Assembly (NCBI GenBank): GCA_035236585.1
Contig: CP141128.1
Coordinates: forward strand, 53,743,257 to 53,807,256
Direction of reading: 5' to 3'
DNA from: Warburgia ugandensis
Taxonomy: Eukaryota > Streptophyta > Magnoliopsida > Canellales > Canellaceae
Length of the DNA stretch: 64,000 nucleotides
Within the stretch, counting starts at the first letter, position 1. Each line of letters opens with the position of its first letter. A program made the translations under genes and the position numbers. A model generated the notes under the pieces. That model made no database searches, was not told the origin of the DNA, and saw only the letters and a list, made by a program, of their open reading frames with translations. This document shows, in pieces, positions 14,201 through 25,567 of the stretch.

Positions 14201-14767
14201 CACCCGCTCCTTGAAATTTGATGATATGATGATACCTTGCCCAATGAGAGGCTAAAAGTCAGGTGGTGGCAATTATGGGAAGGCCACCACTGTGAAAGTC
14301 TTGCCCACCCATACGGGCAGTGACATAATATTTTCCATCGTGGTATCAGTGGTGAACAAGGCAGTTATCCGAGCACGCTAGTACGGATCAGACTGCAGCA
14401 TAGCAACCTTTCTAATTATTTTGCACTATGATGCATATGAGAATAGGCATAGTGAAATGCCTTATGTTATAGCATAATGAAATGCTAGGTAATTGTATAT
14501 TACCAATCTTTCCCAAGAAGGGAAATTCCCAGTATAAGATTAGCTGTAATACTCAATTCTCAAAATGAAGAGAATTGATCAGTTTAGTTGGGAATGATAT
14601 TTGACTACTTTCACAAATTTAACTGGTTTACCCATGAAGGGTATGTATGTATATAGATATACATAACTTACAAAGTAAAGAGTATGTTTAAGGATAGTGA
14701 GATTATGAAGTATTGGAATTACATTGTCAATGTTATGTTTCTTGAATCCCCTACCAAGCATTGCTTG

Positions 14768-14798
14768 CTGAGATATTGTAATTGTTGCAATATCTCAG
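14768..14798 (+). other. LTR hairpin, 11-bp perfect stem
   Basis: CTGAGATATTG, nine-base loop, CAATATCTCAG. It is preceded at 14757-14769 by a smaller inverted repeat (CAAGC..GCTTG). It lies about 410 bp before the LTR 3' end and is present in every L-family LTR here; other LTR families carry analogous stems. Confidence 0.7.
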
Positions 14799-15206
14799 AT
14801 ACAGAGAAGGAGAGTTAGGAGCTGAAGACTATAGAAGACTTGAAGAGAATAATCTTCAAGGTATACCCTTGAAGACATGTATTTTTCTTTGTTGAGAGTT
14901 TTATTGTATGGTGAGCTTGAGTTTTGGATTATGTAATTTGGACAAGTATTGTACTAGATTTGGCTGTACTGTGAACCACTAGATGGATCCTAGAGTTTAA
15001 TAAAAGTATATTCCTTCAATGGAATTTTATTTTGTACACAAATTGTACTTATGTTATGTATGAAGTGGTGACTTGGGTTCTCGAAACAAGTTCTAAAGAA
15101 AAGAATTTCTGCTGCTTTGTTTTGCGAAAAAAAATTTACACTCTTAAGGGCCCTGCCTTTCAAAATACTTTACAAATCATGTTTCAAATACCTGGGTCAC
15201 CACAGT

Positions 15207-15218
15207 TGGTATCAAAGC
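15207..15218 (+). other. Primer binding site, tRNA-iMet type
   Basis: TGGTATCAAAGC, two bases after the LTR end. It is complementary to the 3' end of plant initiator tRNA-Met (usual PBS TGGTATCAGAGC, one mismatch). It confirms the plus orientation and the right border of the 5' LTR. Confidence 0.9.
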
Positions 15219-15334
15219 GATTCATCCAGTCATAATACAGTACAAATTTGTCCAAAGGAGAGATTATAATCCAAGTCTAGATTAAGATAGAAGTAGTTGT
15301 ATAAAGGACTGATAGAATTTTGGTTTATGAGCAG

Positions 15335-16426
15335 ATGCCACCAAAGAGAGTCACAAGGCAGACATCTCAAAATACTCCAGAAGACAATATGGAGAGAGTA
15401 ACCATGAGTAATATGGAAGAGATGACGACAAGGATGTTTAGGAACCTCCTTCCTCACCTACAACAACCCCAAGGTTCATCACCTCCTATAGAAATACCAA
15501 GTACGCAGTCTCAAGCTTAGCCTGAGGTGAGACATACTACACCAACACCACCACCAGCTACTCCCATACTAGGACAAGGGCAATCGTCCCTTGTACCAAG
15601 TGAAGAAGTGGGAAAATCCCCATTAGCACCAGAAAAAGTTGACAAAATGCTGGAAAGATTTCAAAAGGGGACTACAATGTATGATGGCAAGGGGGAAGCT
15701 GAAAAGGCTGAAGAATGGATATATGAAGTTGAAAAGACTTTTAGTGCACTACGTACTCCTTTAGAGTTGAAGGTGAAATTTGCCACATATTTATTCAAAC
15801 AAGAAGCTGCATTTTGGTGGAGATCAGCTAACAACACCTTCTTCTTGAATTCTGAACATACTACATGGGAAGAATTTAAGGAAGTATTAAACCATAAATA
15901 CTTTCCTTCTCATGTACAACAAAGGAAGTTGATAGAGTTTTGGAACCTAAAGCAAGGGGATATGTCAATGGTGGATTATGATAACAAGTTCACACAACTA
16001 AGGATATTCGCGACTCATGTGTGTGACACAGAAAAACACACTGTGGATCGATTTATTGAAGGACTACACCCAGGGCTGAAAATAAAGGTGCTGGGTACTG
16101 AACCCACTACCTTGGCAGACTGTGTAGAAATGGCCTCCAAGTTTGAAGATGAGTACAAAAAGGGTCAAATTACCAAGTTCAGTGGAGGAGGAAATAATAA
16201 TCTAAGGCCTTTCCAGAAGAATAAAAGACCTTGGAACAATTTTAAGCCTCAAAGAAATCAAAGGAACAATGCACCAGGGCCAAATAGACAGCCATGTCCA
16301 AGATGTAGAAAATTTCACTAAGGCAATATCTGTCCACGACCTATACAACAACAACCACAACGATTTCCAATCAAGTGCCACAATTGTGGGGAGTATGGAC
16401 ATATCGCCACCCACTGTACCAAACCA
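15335..16426 (+). pseudogene. gag: gag (capsid and nucleocapsid), two in-frame stops
   Basis: Structural protein of the virus-like particle that packages element RNA. Start chosen at ATG 15335 (MPPKRVTRQT), a typical chromovirus gag start in the frame that continues through pol. The capsid domain spans about 15700-16160, with WIYEVEKTF, FWWRSA, YFPSHVQQRK and a region ending VEMASKFEDEYK. A basic linker follows, then a CCHC zinc knuckle CHNCGEYGHIATHC at 16376-16417. TAG at 15518-15520 separates the first 61 codons from the rest, and TAA at 16319-16321 cuts just before the knuckle. Reading frame is otherwise kept for the whole gag. Confidence 0.9.
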
Positions 16427-16819
16427 TTGGCAGTCAGGGAAGCAAAACTAGAAATTACTCCTCGACACCTAGGAAGGGTCTTCTCCATCACTGATGGCCA
16501 AGCTGGACCATCCAATGCGGTAATTGAAGGTACATTACTTGTAGCAGACAACTATGCCAAAGTACTGTCTGATTCTGGATCTACGCATTCCTTTATATCT
16601 TGTGAATTTGCATCGAGTATACAACTATCGGTGAAAAACTTGGGATTTGATCTAGATGTAACAACTCCAGTTGGAGAAACAGTTAAACTACAAGAATACT
16701 TGCATAATGTACCTCTAGAAGTATTGGGCAAAAGAATGGACATAGACCTCATTTTATTGAACATGGAGGATTTTGACATCATACTGGGTATGGACTGATT
16801 AGCAAAATAGTGGGTAGTT
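16427..16819 (+). pseudogene. Aspartic protease domain
   Basis: Retropepsin-like protease that would mature the polyprotein. It is in frame with gag, opening with 'GRVFSITD' and 'SNAVIEGT'. The active-site loop is DSGSTHSFIS (D codon at 16571), and the domain ends with FDIILGMD. Stops TGA at 16796-16798 and TAG at 16808-16810 follow immediately, where intact relatives read tryptophan or another sense codon. The catalytic aspartate is intact here, unlike the copy in element B. Confidence 0.9.
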
Positions 16820-17737
16820 GTGGACTGTCACAATAAGAAACTCACATTTAGTATACCAGGGGAGAAAGTATTAATACTGTATGGGAAACACAATGACTTA
16901 GACAAATCCATCATCTCAGCTATGAAGGTAGTCAAACATATGTCCAAGGGGTGTCAGGCATTTTTAGCAACAGTGGTTTCCTTAAATGTTGAACAGCCCA
17001 GGATAACAAAAATTGAAGTGGTCAGGGATTTCCAAGATGTTTTTCTTGAAGAACTACCAGGGTTACCCCCACGCAGAGAAATTGAGTTTACCATTGAAGT
17101 AATTCCTGGTACAACTCCAATTTCTAAAGCATCTTATAGGATGGCCCCAGCAAAGTTGAAAGAGTTAAAAGCACAATTGCAAGAATTGCTAGAAAAAGGG
17201 TTTGTTAGACCAAGTAGTTCACCATAGGGCGCACCAGTAATATTTATGAAGAAGAAGGATGGGTCAATGAGATTATGCATTGATTATAGAATGTTGAGCA
17301 GTGTCACATTGAAAAATAGGTATCCCTTACCTCGCATTGATGATCTCTTTGATCAACTCCAATCTGCTAAGGTCTTTTCTAAAATTGACCTTAGATCAGG
17401 ATATCATCAATTGCGTATTAAGGATGAAGACATACCCAAGTCAGCATTCAGAACTCGATATGGGCATTACGAGTTTCTAGTCATGTCTTTTGGGCTAACC
17501 AATGCACCAGCAGTGTTTATGGATTTGATGAATAGAATTTTTGGATAAATTTGTGATTGTATTTATCGACGATATACTGATTTACTCTACCAGTATCAAA
17601 GAACATCAAGAACACTTACGAATTGTATTAAATACCCTCAGAACACATAAACTGTTTGGCAAAAATTTAGTAAGTGTGAATTCTGGTTAGAGAAGGTCAA
17701 TTTTTTAGGTCATGTAATTTCCAAGAATGGAGTAGAA
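16820..17737 (+). pseudogene. Reverse transcriptase domain
   Basis: RNA-directed DNA polymerase. Visible in order: [89 protein letters not shown] and the catalytic FIDD (17562-17573). The fault points are TAG at 17225-17227 in place of the tryptophan codon of the usual SPWGAPV, a frameshift near 17543 just before FIDD, and a compensating shift near 17664 that restores the original frame at FSKCEFW. Catalytic aspartates are present, so decay has been by stops and indels rather than active-site change. Confidence 0.92.
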
Positions 17738-18378
17738 GTGGACCCCACCAAGATTGAAGCAGTAATGAATTGGGAGAAACCTAAAACAATAATAGAAATA
17801 CGTAGTTTTCTTAGACTAGCAGGATACTACCGTAGATTCATTCAAGGGTTCTCTCGTCTAGCTCTTCCTATGACTTCCTTGACAAGAAAGGGGGTACAAT
17901 TCACTTGGTCAGAAGAATGTAAAAATAGTTTTCAAGAGCTAAAGAAGAGGTTAACTACAGCACCAGTATTGACTTTGCCAGCTGGGAGTGGGGGATATGA
18001 AATATACTGTGATGCTTTAGGCAAAGGGTTAGGAGGTGTGTTAATGCAAAATGGGAAGGTCATTGCTTATGCATCTAGACAATTGAAGAAACATGAAATA
18101 AATTACCTAGTACATGACCTAGAATTGGCAGCTGTAGTTTTTGCATTAAAAATTGGAGACATTATTTGTATGGAGAAAAATTCAATGTATTTACAGATCA
18201 TAAGAGTCTCAAATACATCTTCACTCCGGCTGATTTGAATATGAGACAAAGAAGATGGATAGAGTATATCAAAGACTATGATTTTGCCATCCAATACCAT
18301 CCTGGAAAGGCAAATGTAGTAGCTGATGCATTAAGTAGACAACCAAGAGCTCTACTCACAAACATCACAATTAAATAA
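17738..18378 (+). pseudogene. RNase H domain with thumb/connection
   Basis: Degrades the RNA strand of the RNA:DNA hybrid. Begins with the conserved [14 protein letters not shown] (17800-17840), then the RNase H core: [13 protein letters not shown] (about 18007), ASRQLKKHE, and [12 protein letters not shown] (18115-18150). One base is missing near 18155, shifting the frame. The domain resumes with [16 protein letters not shown] and ends NVVADALSR (about 18313-18340). The frame closes at TAA 18376-18378. Confidence 0.9.
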
Positions 18379-19590
18379 GCTTTTGTAGAAAGAGTCCTAA
18401 AAGCCCAAGAAGAAGATACAGCAACTCAAGAATTGTGTGAAAAGAAAGGATTTGTTAAGGGTACAGATGGGGGCATACATTTTCAGGAGAGATTGGTGGT
18501 TCCTTCAAATACATGTCTGAGAAAGGAATTGATACAAGAAGCCCATCAGTCAAAGTTTTCTGTACACCCTGGAGTTACAAAGATGTATCAAGATTTAAAA
18601 AGAAACTTTTGGTGGGAAGAGAGAAATAGGAGAATTTGTGGCTAAATGTCTAAATTGTCAACAAGTAAAGGCTGAACACCAAAGACTAGCTGGAATGTTA
18701 CAAACATTGGAACTTCCAGAATGGAAATGGGACAATATCACTATGGATTTTATAGTGGGATTGCCAAGGACCCGGGCAGGCCATGACATGATTTGGGTGG
18801 TTGTAGATAGGCTAACAAAGTCAGCACATTTCCTTCCAATTAGACAAAACCAATCAGTTGACAGTCTGGCTAAGTTATACATCAAAGAAATAGTAAGATT
18901 TCATGAGATTCCACTATCCATTATCTTGGATAGGGATTGAAGATTTACTTTGAGATGTTGGAAAAGTGTACAACAAGCCTTGGGAACCTCAATTAAACTC
19001 AGTACAGCATTTCACCCTCAAACAGACGGTCAATCAGAAAGGACTATTCAAACCTTAGAAGATATGTTGAGAGCATGTGCATTAGATTGGAAAGGGAGTT
19101 GGGATGAACATCTTCCTTTAATAGAATTTGCATATAACAACAGTTTTCAGGCAAGTGATGGTATGGCACCATATGAAGCATTGTATGGACGGCCATGTCG
19201 ATCACCAACCTATTGGAGTGAAGTTGGAGAAAGAAAGCTGATAAAGTCAGAACTAGTGGAACAATGTGTAGACAAGGTCAGATTGATACAGAAGAGGTTG
19301 TTAACAGCACACAGTCGACAAAAGAGTTACTCAGATAAAAGATGTAGAAACCTAGAATTTGATGTGGGGGAGCATGTATTTCTAAAGGTATCACCTGTCA
19401 AAGGAGTAATGAGGTTTGGAAGCAAAGGAAAACTTAGTCCTAGATTCATTGGTCCGTTTGAAATCTTAGAAAGAGTTGGTCCAGTGGCCTACAAATTAGC
19501 CTTACCACCCCAACTCTCAGAAATACATAGTGTCTTTCATGTGTCTATGCTAAGGAAATACCTCCAAGACAATACTCATGTACTTCAAAG
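18379..19590 (+). pseudogene. Integrase (zinc-binding, catalytic core, C-terminal)
   Basis: Inserts the cDNA into the genome. The HHCC zinc region shows HQSKFSVHPG (about 18545) and CLNCQQVK (about 18646), with a frameshift between them near 18614. Catalytic core: first Asp in TMDFIVGLP (18746-18748), second in the DRD region (18928-18937), Glu in QSERTIQTLED (19037-19039). TGA at 18938-18940 and a small deletion follow the second Asp. The GPY/F-like end is seen as FIGPFEILERVGPVAYKLALP (19445-19510). A further frameshift near 19588 leads into the chromodomain-like tail. Confidence 0.92.
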
Positions 19591-19785
19591 GCTGCAGAAG
19601 AGCTAAAGCCTGACCTAACCTTCGAAGAGAAGGCAATATGACTTCTGGATCGCAAGGAACAGAAGTTAAGAACCAAAAGCATTCCGTTAGTCAAAGTCCT
19701 GTGGCAACATCACTCTGTTGAGGAAGCCACGTGGGAAACGGAAGTAGAAATGAGGAAGACGCAACCTAATTTGTTTGAGTAAGTA
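19591..19785 (+). pseudogene. C-terminal chromodomain-like region
   Basis: In frame 1 from 19591 the translation includes LLDRKEQKLRTKSIP, LVKVLWQHHSVEEATWE and a terminal QPNLFE before TAA. This is the pattern of the divergent chromodomain fused to integrase in Tekay-type chromoviruses, which is thought to guide insertion into heterochromatin. One in-frame stop (TGA near 19639) occurs. Confidence 0.8.
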
Positions 19786-19817
19786 GTGTATTACAAATTT
19801 CAAGGACGAAATTATTG

Positions 19818-19831
19818 TAAGGGGGGAAGAT
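19818..19831 (+). other. Polypurine tract
   Basis: TAAGGGGGGAAGA lies immediately before the 3' LTR, after a conserved 'TTTCAAGGACGAAATT' context. It primes plus-strand DNA synthesis. Confidence 0.85.
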
Positions 19832-20432
19832 TGTAATAACCCCAATTTTTGTAATTGATTGAGGAAATCAATAAAGTTTGAGTTTCAGATATTTCGAGCT
19901 AAAATATTAGGGTTATTTAAAATATACTTTTTATAAAAGTATAATCAAATCATAAGACATGTAAAATTGAAATTAAACTTAGCAAACCCTTCAAAATGAC
20001 TGTAAGCACGACAAATTCCGAATTCAGATAAGAAATCCTTAAGTTTCTTCATTTCTTGGACAAAAGGGGTAAAATAGTAATTTTACCCAAAAATCAAAAT
20101 ATGAAACATCAAATTTTAGAATGTATTGAGAAATACGAATCTAATGCCACTAAGTACACTCAATTCTGAGATCATGAGAATAAAACCCAAAATTTTATGC
20201 ATAAATGGCAAAACGGTCTTTTTACACCATGTGGGGCCCACATGGGGCCCATAAGGGACCCAACAACCAATCTTATCAGCAGCCCACATGAATTCATGGG
20301 TCAACAAACATCAGCTGGTCTTGGGGAAGAAAAATGGGGCATGGGAAAGTAAAAATGGATCATGGAAGACTTTCATGCCATTTAATAATAAAAGATAAAA
20401 TAATATAATCATGAAAAAAGACCCAAAATGCC

Positions 20433-20440
20433 TATAAATA
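20433..20440 (+). promoter_or_regulatory. TATA box of the 3' LTR
   Basis: TATAAATA at the position matching 11281 of the 5' LTR. From here any transcript would read out into the flanking L-family LTR and the TRIM-like element. Confidence 0.6.
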
Positions 20441-23400
20441 CAACCCCAAAAAATCCTCATAAAATTCCCACGAAATTCTCTTCACTCTCCCTAAAAAATT
20501 AGATCTAGATCCCTCCCCAAAAACCCAAAATTTCCAAGAGATAGATCTCTTTTCAATTTGTTTTTCTTTTTAGATTGGAACAAGAGACCTAAAATCAATT
20601 AGGCACTCTGTTCTAGATCTAATTTGATCAATTCCACCATCCAAAACTTTCCAACATATCTATTCTATAGAACCCCCAAAGAAATTTCAAGATCCAACGG
20701 TTCAAACAACGGAATTTGCAAGAAAGGTGGATCTTGGGCCATATCTTCATCAAAGGGTATTTATTTTAAATTGGACACATAAACACCATTTTTCTTCAAA
20801 TCAGGTATGTGGGAATACTTTATATAGATGTTTACTACTTCTTTATGTAATTTTTATTTTACTGTAATTTATTTTGGTAATAAAAAGGTAAAAAGAAAGT
20901 AAACACCAGAACCCTTAATTCAGGATAATGGAGTGCTCAGATGAAAAATCTGACTACACCAATCGATCCTAAAGGGTCCAAAACCCCTAGGGTAGAATTT
21001 TCACAAAGATCTGAGAAGTTTGGTCTCTCAATTGAGAAGGGATTGATTGGACGGTCCAAACGGACTATCTGATCTCCCGATCGGACGGACGACGTCCCGC
21101 TCGCATCCATGGATGCCCCGTGCGGGCGCTTTGACATTTCAGGGCAGCGGACGCACCCGACTCGTTCCGCCCAACTTGGTTTTCTGCCCGAACGATCTGG
21201 GCTGTCCATTCCTTGGGTCCAGATCAAAACCAAGCCTTAGGAAAGACTGTAAACTTCCAGATCCAATTCCGAAGTCATCTGAAATCCAAATTGAGATCGG
21301 AAAGGAGCTATGGAAAGCTTGAAACCTCTATTTTCTGATAAAATGGACATGTTATTCAATAAAAACTTTCTGTACTAAGGAAACAAGTTTCCAATTACCT
21401 AGATCTTCAAGATCTGAGATGATCAGATCTTGAAAATATGTTTTAACAATGATATAATATTGAAATAAAGTGAGATCTATAGTTTAATTGGATATATATG
21501 AGATATATTAAGGGATCTACCCATTATGGTAGAAAAACCATAAAAATACAAAGGGACTCACTTGATCAATGAGATCAAGTGTGATCAGATCCTTGGGATG
21601 GAAAGAATAAATGTTGATATGATGAAATCCAAGTAAATCATGAATGGATTATGACAAAAATAGATCAATATGATCTTTTGACCTTAATAAAGAAAATTCC
21701 TTAAATATAACTAAAATCCTTAATCAAAGGAAAAGATCTAAGATCAAATGGTTGGATCATAAGTAAAGGTTTCTAAAAATGTTAATGTAATTATTTCATA
21801 GCATTTTAAATATGATTATGTTATAAAGCATGCTAGTATAACATTTAGACTTTAGCATGATATGTGATTTCATTGTTATCATAAGGTGTTAGATTTAATT
21901 TAAGTAGCTTGCCTCATTATCATTGAATGTTAAATTATGTTGTTTTATGGTTTGAATTTATAATTCATTTATGGTTGAATGTTATTATTAGATTTACTTG
22001 TTATGAGATAAAGAGCATAAAACATCAAAAATGTATTCTAATGAGAAAGTAGAGTTTCATTACACAAATAAGAATGGAGTACTTTGGACTTAATTAGTAA
22101 GGGCTATAATTAGTAGGACAATATAAGGACTATCAAGTCGTTGGCCAAAATTAGGAAAAGAATAATAAACCCCATGAATGACATTATAAATATTCATGGA
22201 CTTAATAAAATCCATTAGCAAAAGTACATAGGGTAAACATGCTTATAGGAACCTTATGAAAGGTTGAGCTATGGTCATTCTAGTGAATGATGAACATAGT
22301 GGTTAAAGGGGTTATCTAATAAAGCCTCACTCTTCCCCTACCTTCCATTGACGTTTGTGAGGTCTAGACGCCTCCTTACATGAGGATTGATGTAACCACT
22401 TTGTGTTCACCCATTCAGCTAGTAAGCCTTAGCCAATTGGAAATAAGAGAAGCAGTCTAGATTTAGGCTTGAATAAGCTACCTTCAACCAGCACATTAAC
22501 TGGTTGAATAATAATATTAAGAGCATAAAATGTTAGTAAATTACCTAACCCTAATAAAAATAGTAAGTAAGATAAGGATGATCAAGCAAGATCCATTAGA
22601 TCTTGGATGATCAAGAACAATAAGAATAAGAACACTATATTGTACTTAGTATGCATGTTTCTTAGTATACTTGTTATAGTTCATTAGATTAGATAATCCA
22701 AACCCTTGATCAAAGATGATTCAAGGAAGAAAACCAAGATCATCCTCCATAGGGATGATCCAATAACTGAACTTAAATCAAAGAAGAACTAGATGATAGA
22801 AGATCTAGGACCTTGATTTTTATCAACATGTGTAGATTGTCAATCAATGGTTCTATGAAAGATCAAGATAAAGGAAATGGGCATACAAAGACTTAGAGAT
22901 AGAAAAATACTTAGATAAGAATGATCTAAAGATCATTCTAATCATCAGATCTAGTGATCAATAGGATTGTTCATAATTTATATATTGACAATATGTATGG
23001 ATGTACAAATTACATACATCAGTCAGGATCATGGAAGATTGGGGAAAATAGATCAATCCTTAAAGGTAGGAGGATTTGATGAATGCATTTACATGAGATA
23101 TACCTGATTGTACTCATGATCTTATGTTGACAAGAGTAATGATAGTACTTGTACTAAATCTCTTGAAAACCTTATGATCCAACCAAACACATATAAGATG
23201 GTTAAGGACTAAACTATAAGTGAATATAGGGAACTAGAAAATATTTCAGCCCTAAGTAAACAGACATATGGTCTGATATATATGAAATCTATTTTACATA
23301 CAAGCTTGGAGGCTTGTGAGTTTGTTTTAATAGGCATAAGCCTATGGGAATGCTATTGCTAGAGGAGTTATGAGGGTTTGGCCACCCGCTCCTTGAAATT

Positions 23401-23858
23401 TGATGATATGATGATACCTTGCCCAATGAGAGGATAAAAGTCGGGTGGTGGCAATTGTGGGAAGGCCACCACTGTGAAAGTCTTGCCCCCCCATACGGGC
23501 AGTGACATAATATTTTCCACCGTGGTATCAGTGGTGAACAGGGAAGTTATCCGAGCACGCTAGTACGGATTAGACTGCAGCATAGCAACCTTTCTAATTA
23601 TTTTGCACTATGATGCATATGAGAATAGACATAGTGAAATGCCTTATGTTATAGCTTAGTGAAATGCTAGGTAATTGTATATTACCAATATTTGACTACT
23701 TTCACAAATTTAGCTGGTTTACCCAAGAAGGGTATGTATGTATATAGATATACATAGCTTACAAAGTAAAGAGTATGTTTATGGATAATGAGATTATGAA
23801 GTATTGGAATTACATTGTCAATGTTATGTTTCTTGAATCCCCTACCAAGCATTGCTTG

Positions 23859-23889
23859 CTGAGATATTGTAATTGTTGCAATATCTCAG
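23859..23889 (+). other. LTR hairpin, 3' LTR copy
   Basis: Same 11-bp stem and loop as 14768-14798. Confidence 0.7.
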
Positions 23890-24295
23890 ATACAGAGAAG
23901 GAGAGTTAGGAGCTGAAGACTATAGAAGACTTGAAGAGAATAATCTTCAAGGTATACCCTTGAAGACATGTATTTTTCTTTGTTGAGAGTTTTATTGTAT
24001 GGTGAGCTTGAGTTTTGGATTATGTAATTTGGACAAGTATTGTACTAGATTTGGCTATACTGTGAACCATTGGATGGATCCTGGAGTTTAATAAAAGTAT
24101 ATTCCTTCAATGGAATTTTATTTTGTACACAAATTGTACTTATGTTATGTATGAAGTGGTGACTTGGGTTCTCGAAACAAGTTCTAAAGAAAAGAATTTC
24201 CGCTGCTTTGTTTTGCGAAAAGAATTTTGCACTCTTAAGGGTCCTGCCTTTCAAAATACTTTACAAATCATGTTTCAAAAACCCGGGTCGTCACA

Positions 24296-25563
24296 GTGGC
24301 ATCCCGTGGTAGCATCCCAGGATCCAATCATTCTAGGAAGATCAGACAGTCCTTGTGGGTCGTCCAATCAGTTCCTTTTCAATAAAAGGCTCAAAACTTG
24401 ATTAAATTGCATGAAAATTCTAGCTTAGAGGTTTTGGACCCTTCTAGATAGAGTGGACGGCTCAGATTTCCCATCTATGACCTCTGTCATCTAGAATTTA
24501 AGGGTTCTTATCCTTACTTGATTTTTATTATTTTTAACCTAAAATTAATTTCAAAAAAATATAAATTATATAAATTAACATGAAATAAGTGTGAAAAGAA
24601 TTTCTAACCACATGATTGAAGAAAAATGTAGGTTTTGCATCCCAATTTAAAAGGATATCCACTTGATGATAAGATCACCCAAGAACTGCTTTGTCTTGTG
24701 ATTTTTTGTTGTTTAAACTGTTGGATCTTGAAATTTCTTTTGCAATTTTGTTGATAATGTAGTATAGGATAATCTAAATGGTGGGATTTGTGATATTTGT
24801 TTCAGAACAGAGTGCCTAACTGAATTTAGGTCTCTTATTCCCATTAGAGAGAGGAGAGAGAAAATCAATGAAAAGAGATTTTTTGGAGTTTTAGAAATTT
24901 GGAAATGAATCTACATCTAGTTTTGTAGGGGAAGAAAGATAATTTTGTGGTAAATTTTATGAACATTTTTAGAGGATTTTTGGGGTTGTATGTATAGATG
25001 TTTTTGTATTTTTCATAATTACTTGTAATAATTATGTTTCAATTTTTTTGAATATTAAATTAACATTGGATCCTCCACTAACACCTCCTTCTCCACTCTC
25101 AGCTGGCAATGATTTGATCACTCATTACATGTTTTCTAGCTGTTGGATTCATTTGTGGGCCCCATGAAGGTGTGAAAGGACAATTTTGCTCTTTTATGGA
25201 GAAGAATTTATTTTATTCTCCCAAACTCAGAATTGAGCGTGCTTAATGGCGTTGGAATCATTTTTCTAAGTACATTCTAAATAATGAAGTCTTAGATATT
25301 GGTAGCAGGTAAAATTACCATTTTACCCTTTTATTCATAAAAATGGAGAAAATTAGAGATTTTTCATTTTAACTTGGAATTGAACGTATTCAGTGTCATT
25401 TCGATTGGTTTTTTGAGTAGATTCATAATTTATAAGTTTTAAATCATGTTTTAATCTATATAAAAAGAGAATTTCCAATAAGCTAATATTCTAGCAAAGA
25501 ATTTCTAAAAATTCAAACTAAATTGATTTTCTCAATCAGTTTACAAAAATTGTGGTTATTACA
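24296..25563 (-). repeat. L-family LTR (outer), right part
   Basis: Continuation of the LTR interrupted at 10707. It begins with the second TSD copy (GTGGC) and ends AATTGTGGTTATTACA, the reverse of the LTR start TGTAATAACC. Its content parallels 42180-43437 in the solo L LTR (U3 region, 'TTGAGGCT..AAAACTT', the 'CAGAGTGCCTAA' block, final 'GATTTTCTCAATCA'). Its TATA box is decayed (around 24985). Confidence 0.85.
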
Positions 25564-25567
25564 ATTG

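Larger units (their letters stand above)
10708..15204 (+). repeat. 5' LTR of the complete chromovirus (4497 bp)
   Basis: Runs from TGTAATAACCCC to GGGTCACCACA and aligns over its whole length with 19832-24295. Relative to the 3' copy it carries about 100 extra bases near 14504-14596. Near its start (10731-10789) it has a repeated hairpin-forming ATTGATTGAGAAAATCAAT block instead of about 70 bases present in the 3' LTR. A short GC-rich island (11930-12060) contrasts with the AT-rich rest. ORFs here (11022-11246, 11894-12169) recur as shifted versions in the other LTR and are chance. Confidence 0.95.
10708..24295 (+). mobile_element. Complete Tekay/Del-type chromovirus retrotransposon (non-autonomous by decay)
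   Basis: A 13.6-kb LTR retrotransposon with both LTRs (10708-15204 and 19832-24295), PBS, gag-pol in the order gag-PR-RT-RNase H-INT-chromodomain, and polypurine tract. The order RT before integrase places it in Ty3/gypsy. The chromodomain-like tail and very long LTRs point to the Tekay/Del clade. It sits inside an opposite-strand LTR of its own family. The ends are TGT...ACA, with flanking ATGGC/GTGGC. At least seven in-frame stops and several frameshifts make the polyprotein unreadable, but LTR, PBS and PPT are intact enough that it could once have been mobilised in trans. By eye the two LTRs differ by several percent plus three indels of about 40-100 bp, so the insertion is not recent. Confidence 0.95.
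19832..24295 (+). repeat. 3' LTR of the complete chromovirus (4464 bp)
   Basis: Starts TGTAATAACCCC and ends GGGTCGTCACA. Against the 5' LTR it has about 70 extra bases at 19893-19962, about 37 extra near 21668-21710, and lacks about 100 near 23692. A TATA box TATAAATA lies at 20433-20440. Its hairpin is at 23859-23889. No coding potential is recognised. Confidence 0.95.

Noticed and set aside
14768-14798. Hairpin as an intrinsic bacterial-type terminator or a microRNA precursor
   Set aside because: There is no following T run on the sense strand, and the stem is far too short for a plant microRNA precursor.
15205-15220. tRNA-related sequences at PBS sites as tRNA genes
   Set aside because: Only 12-20 bases complementary to tRNA 3' ends are present, as expected for primer binding sites.
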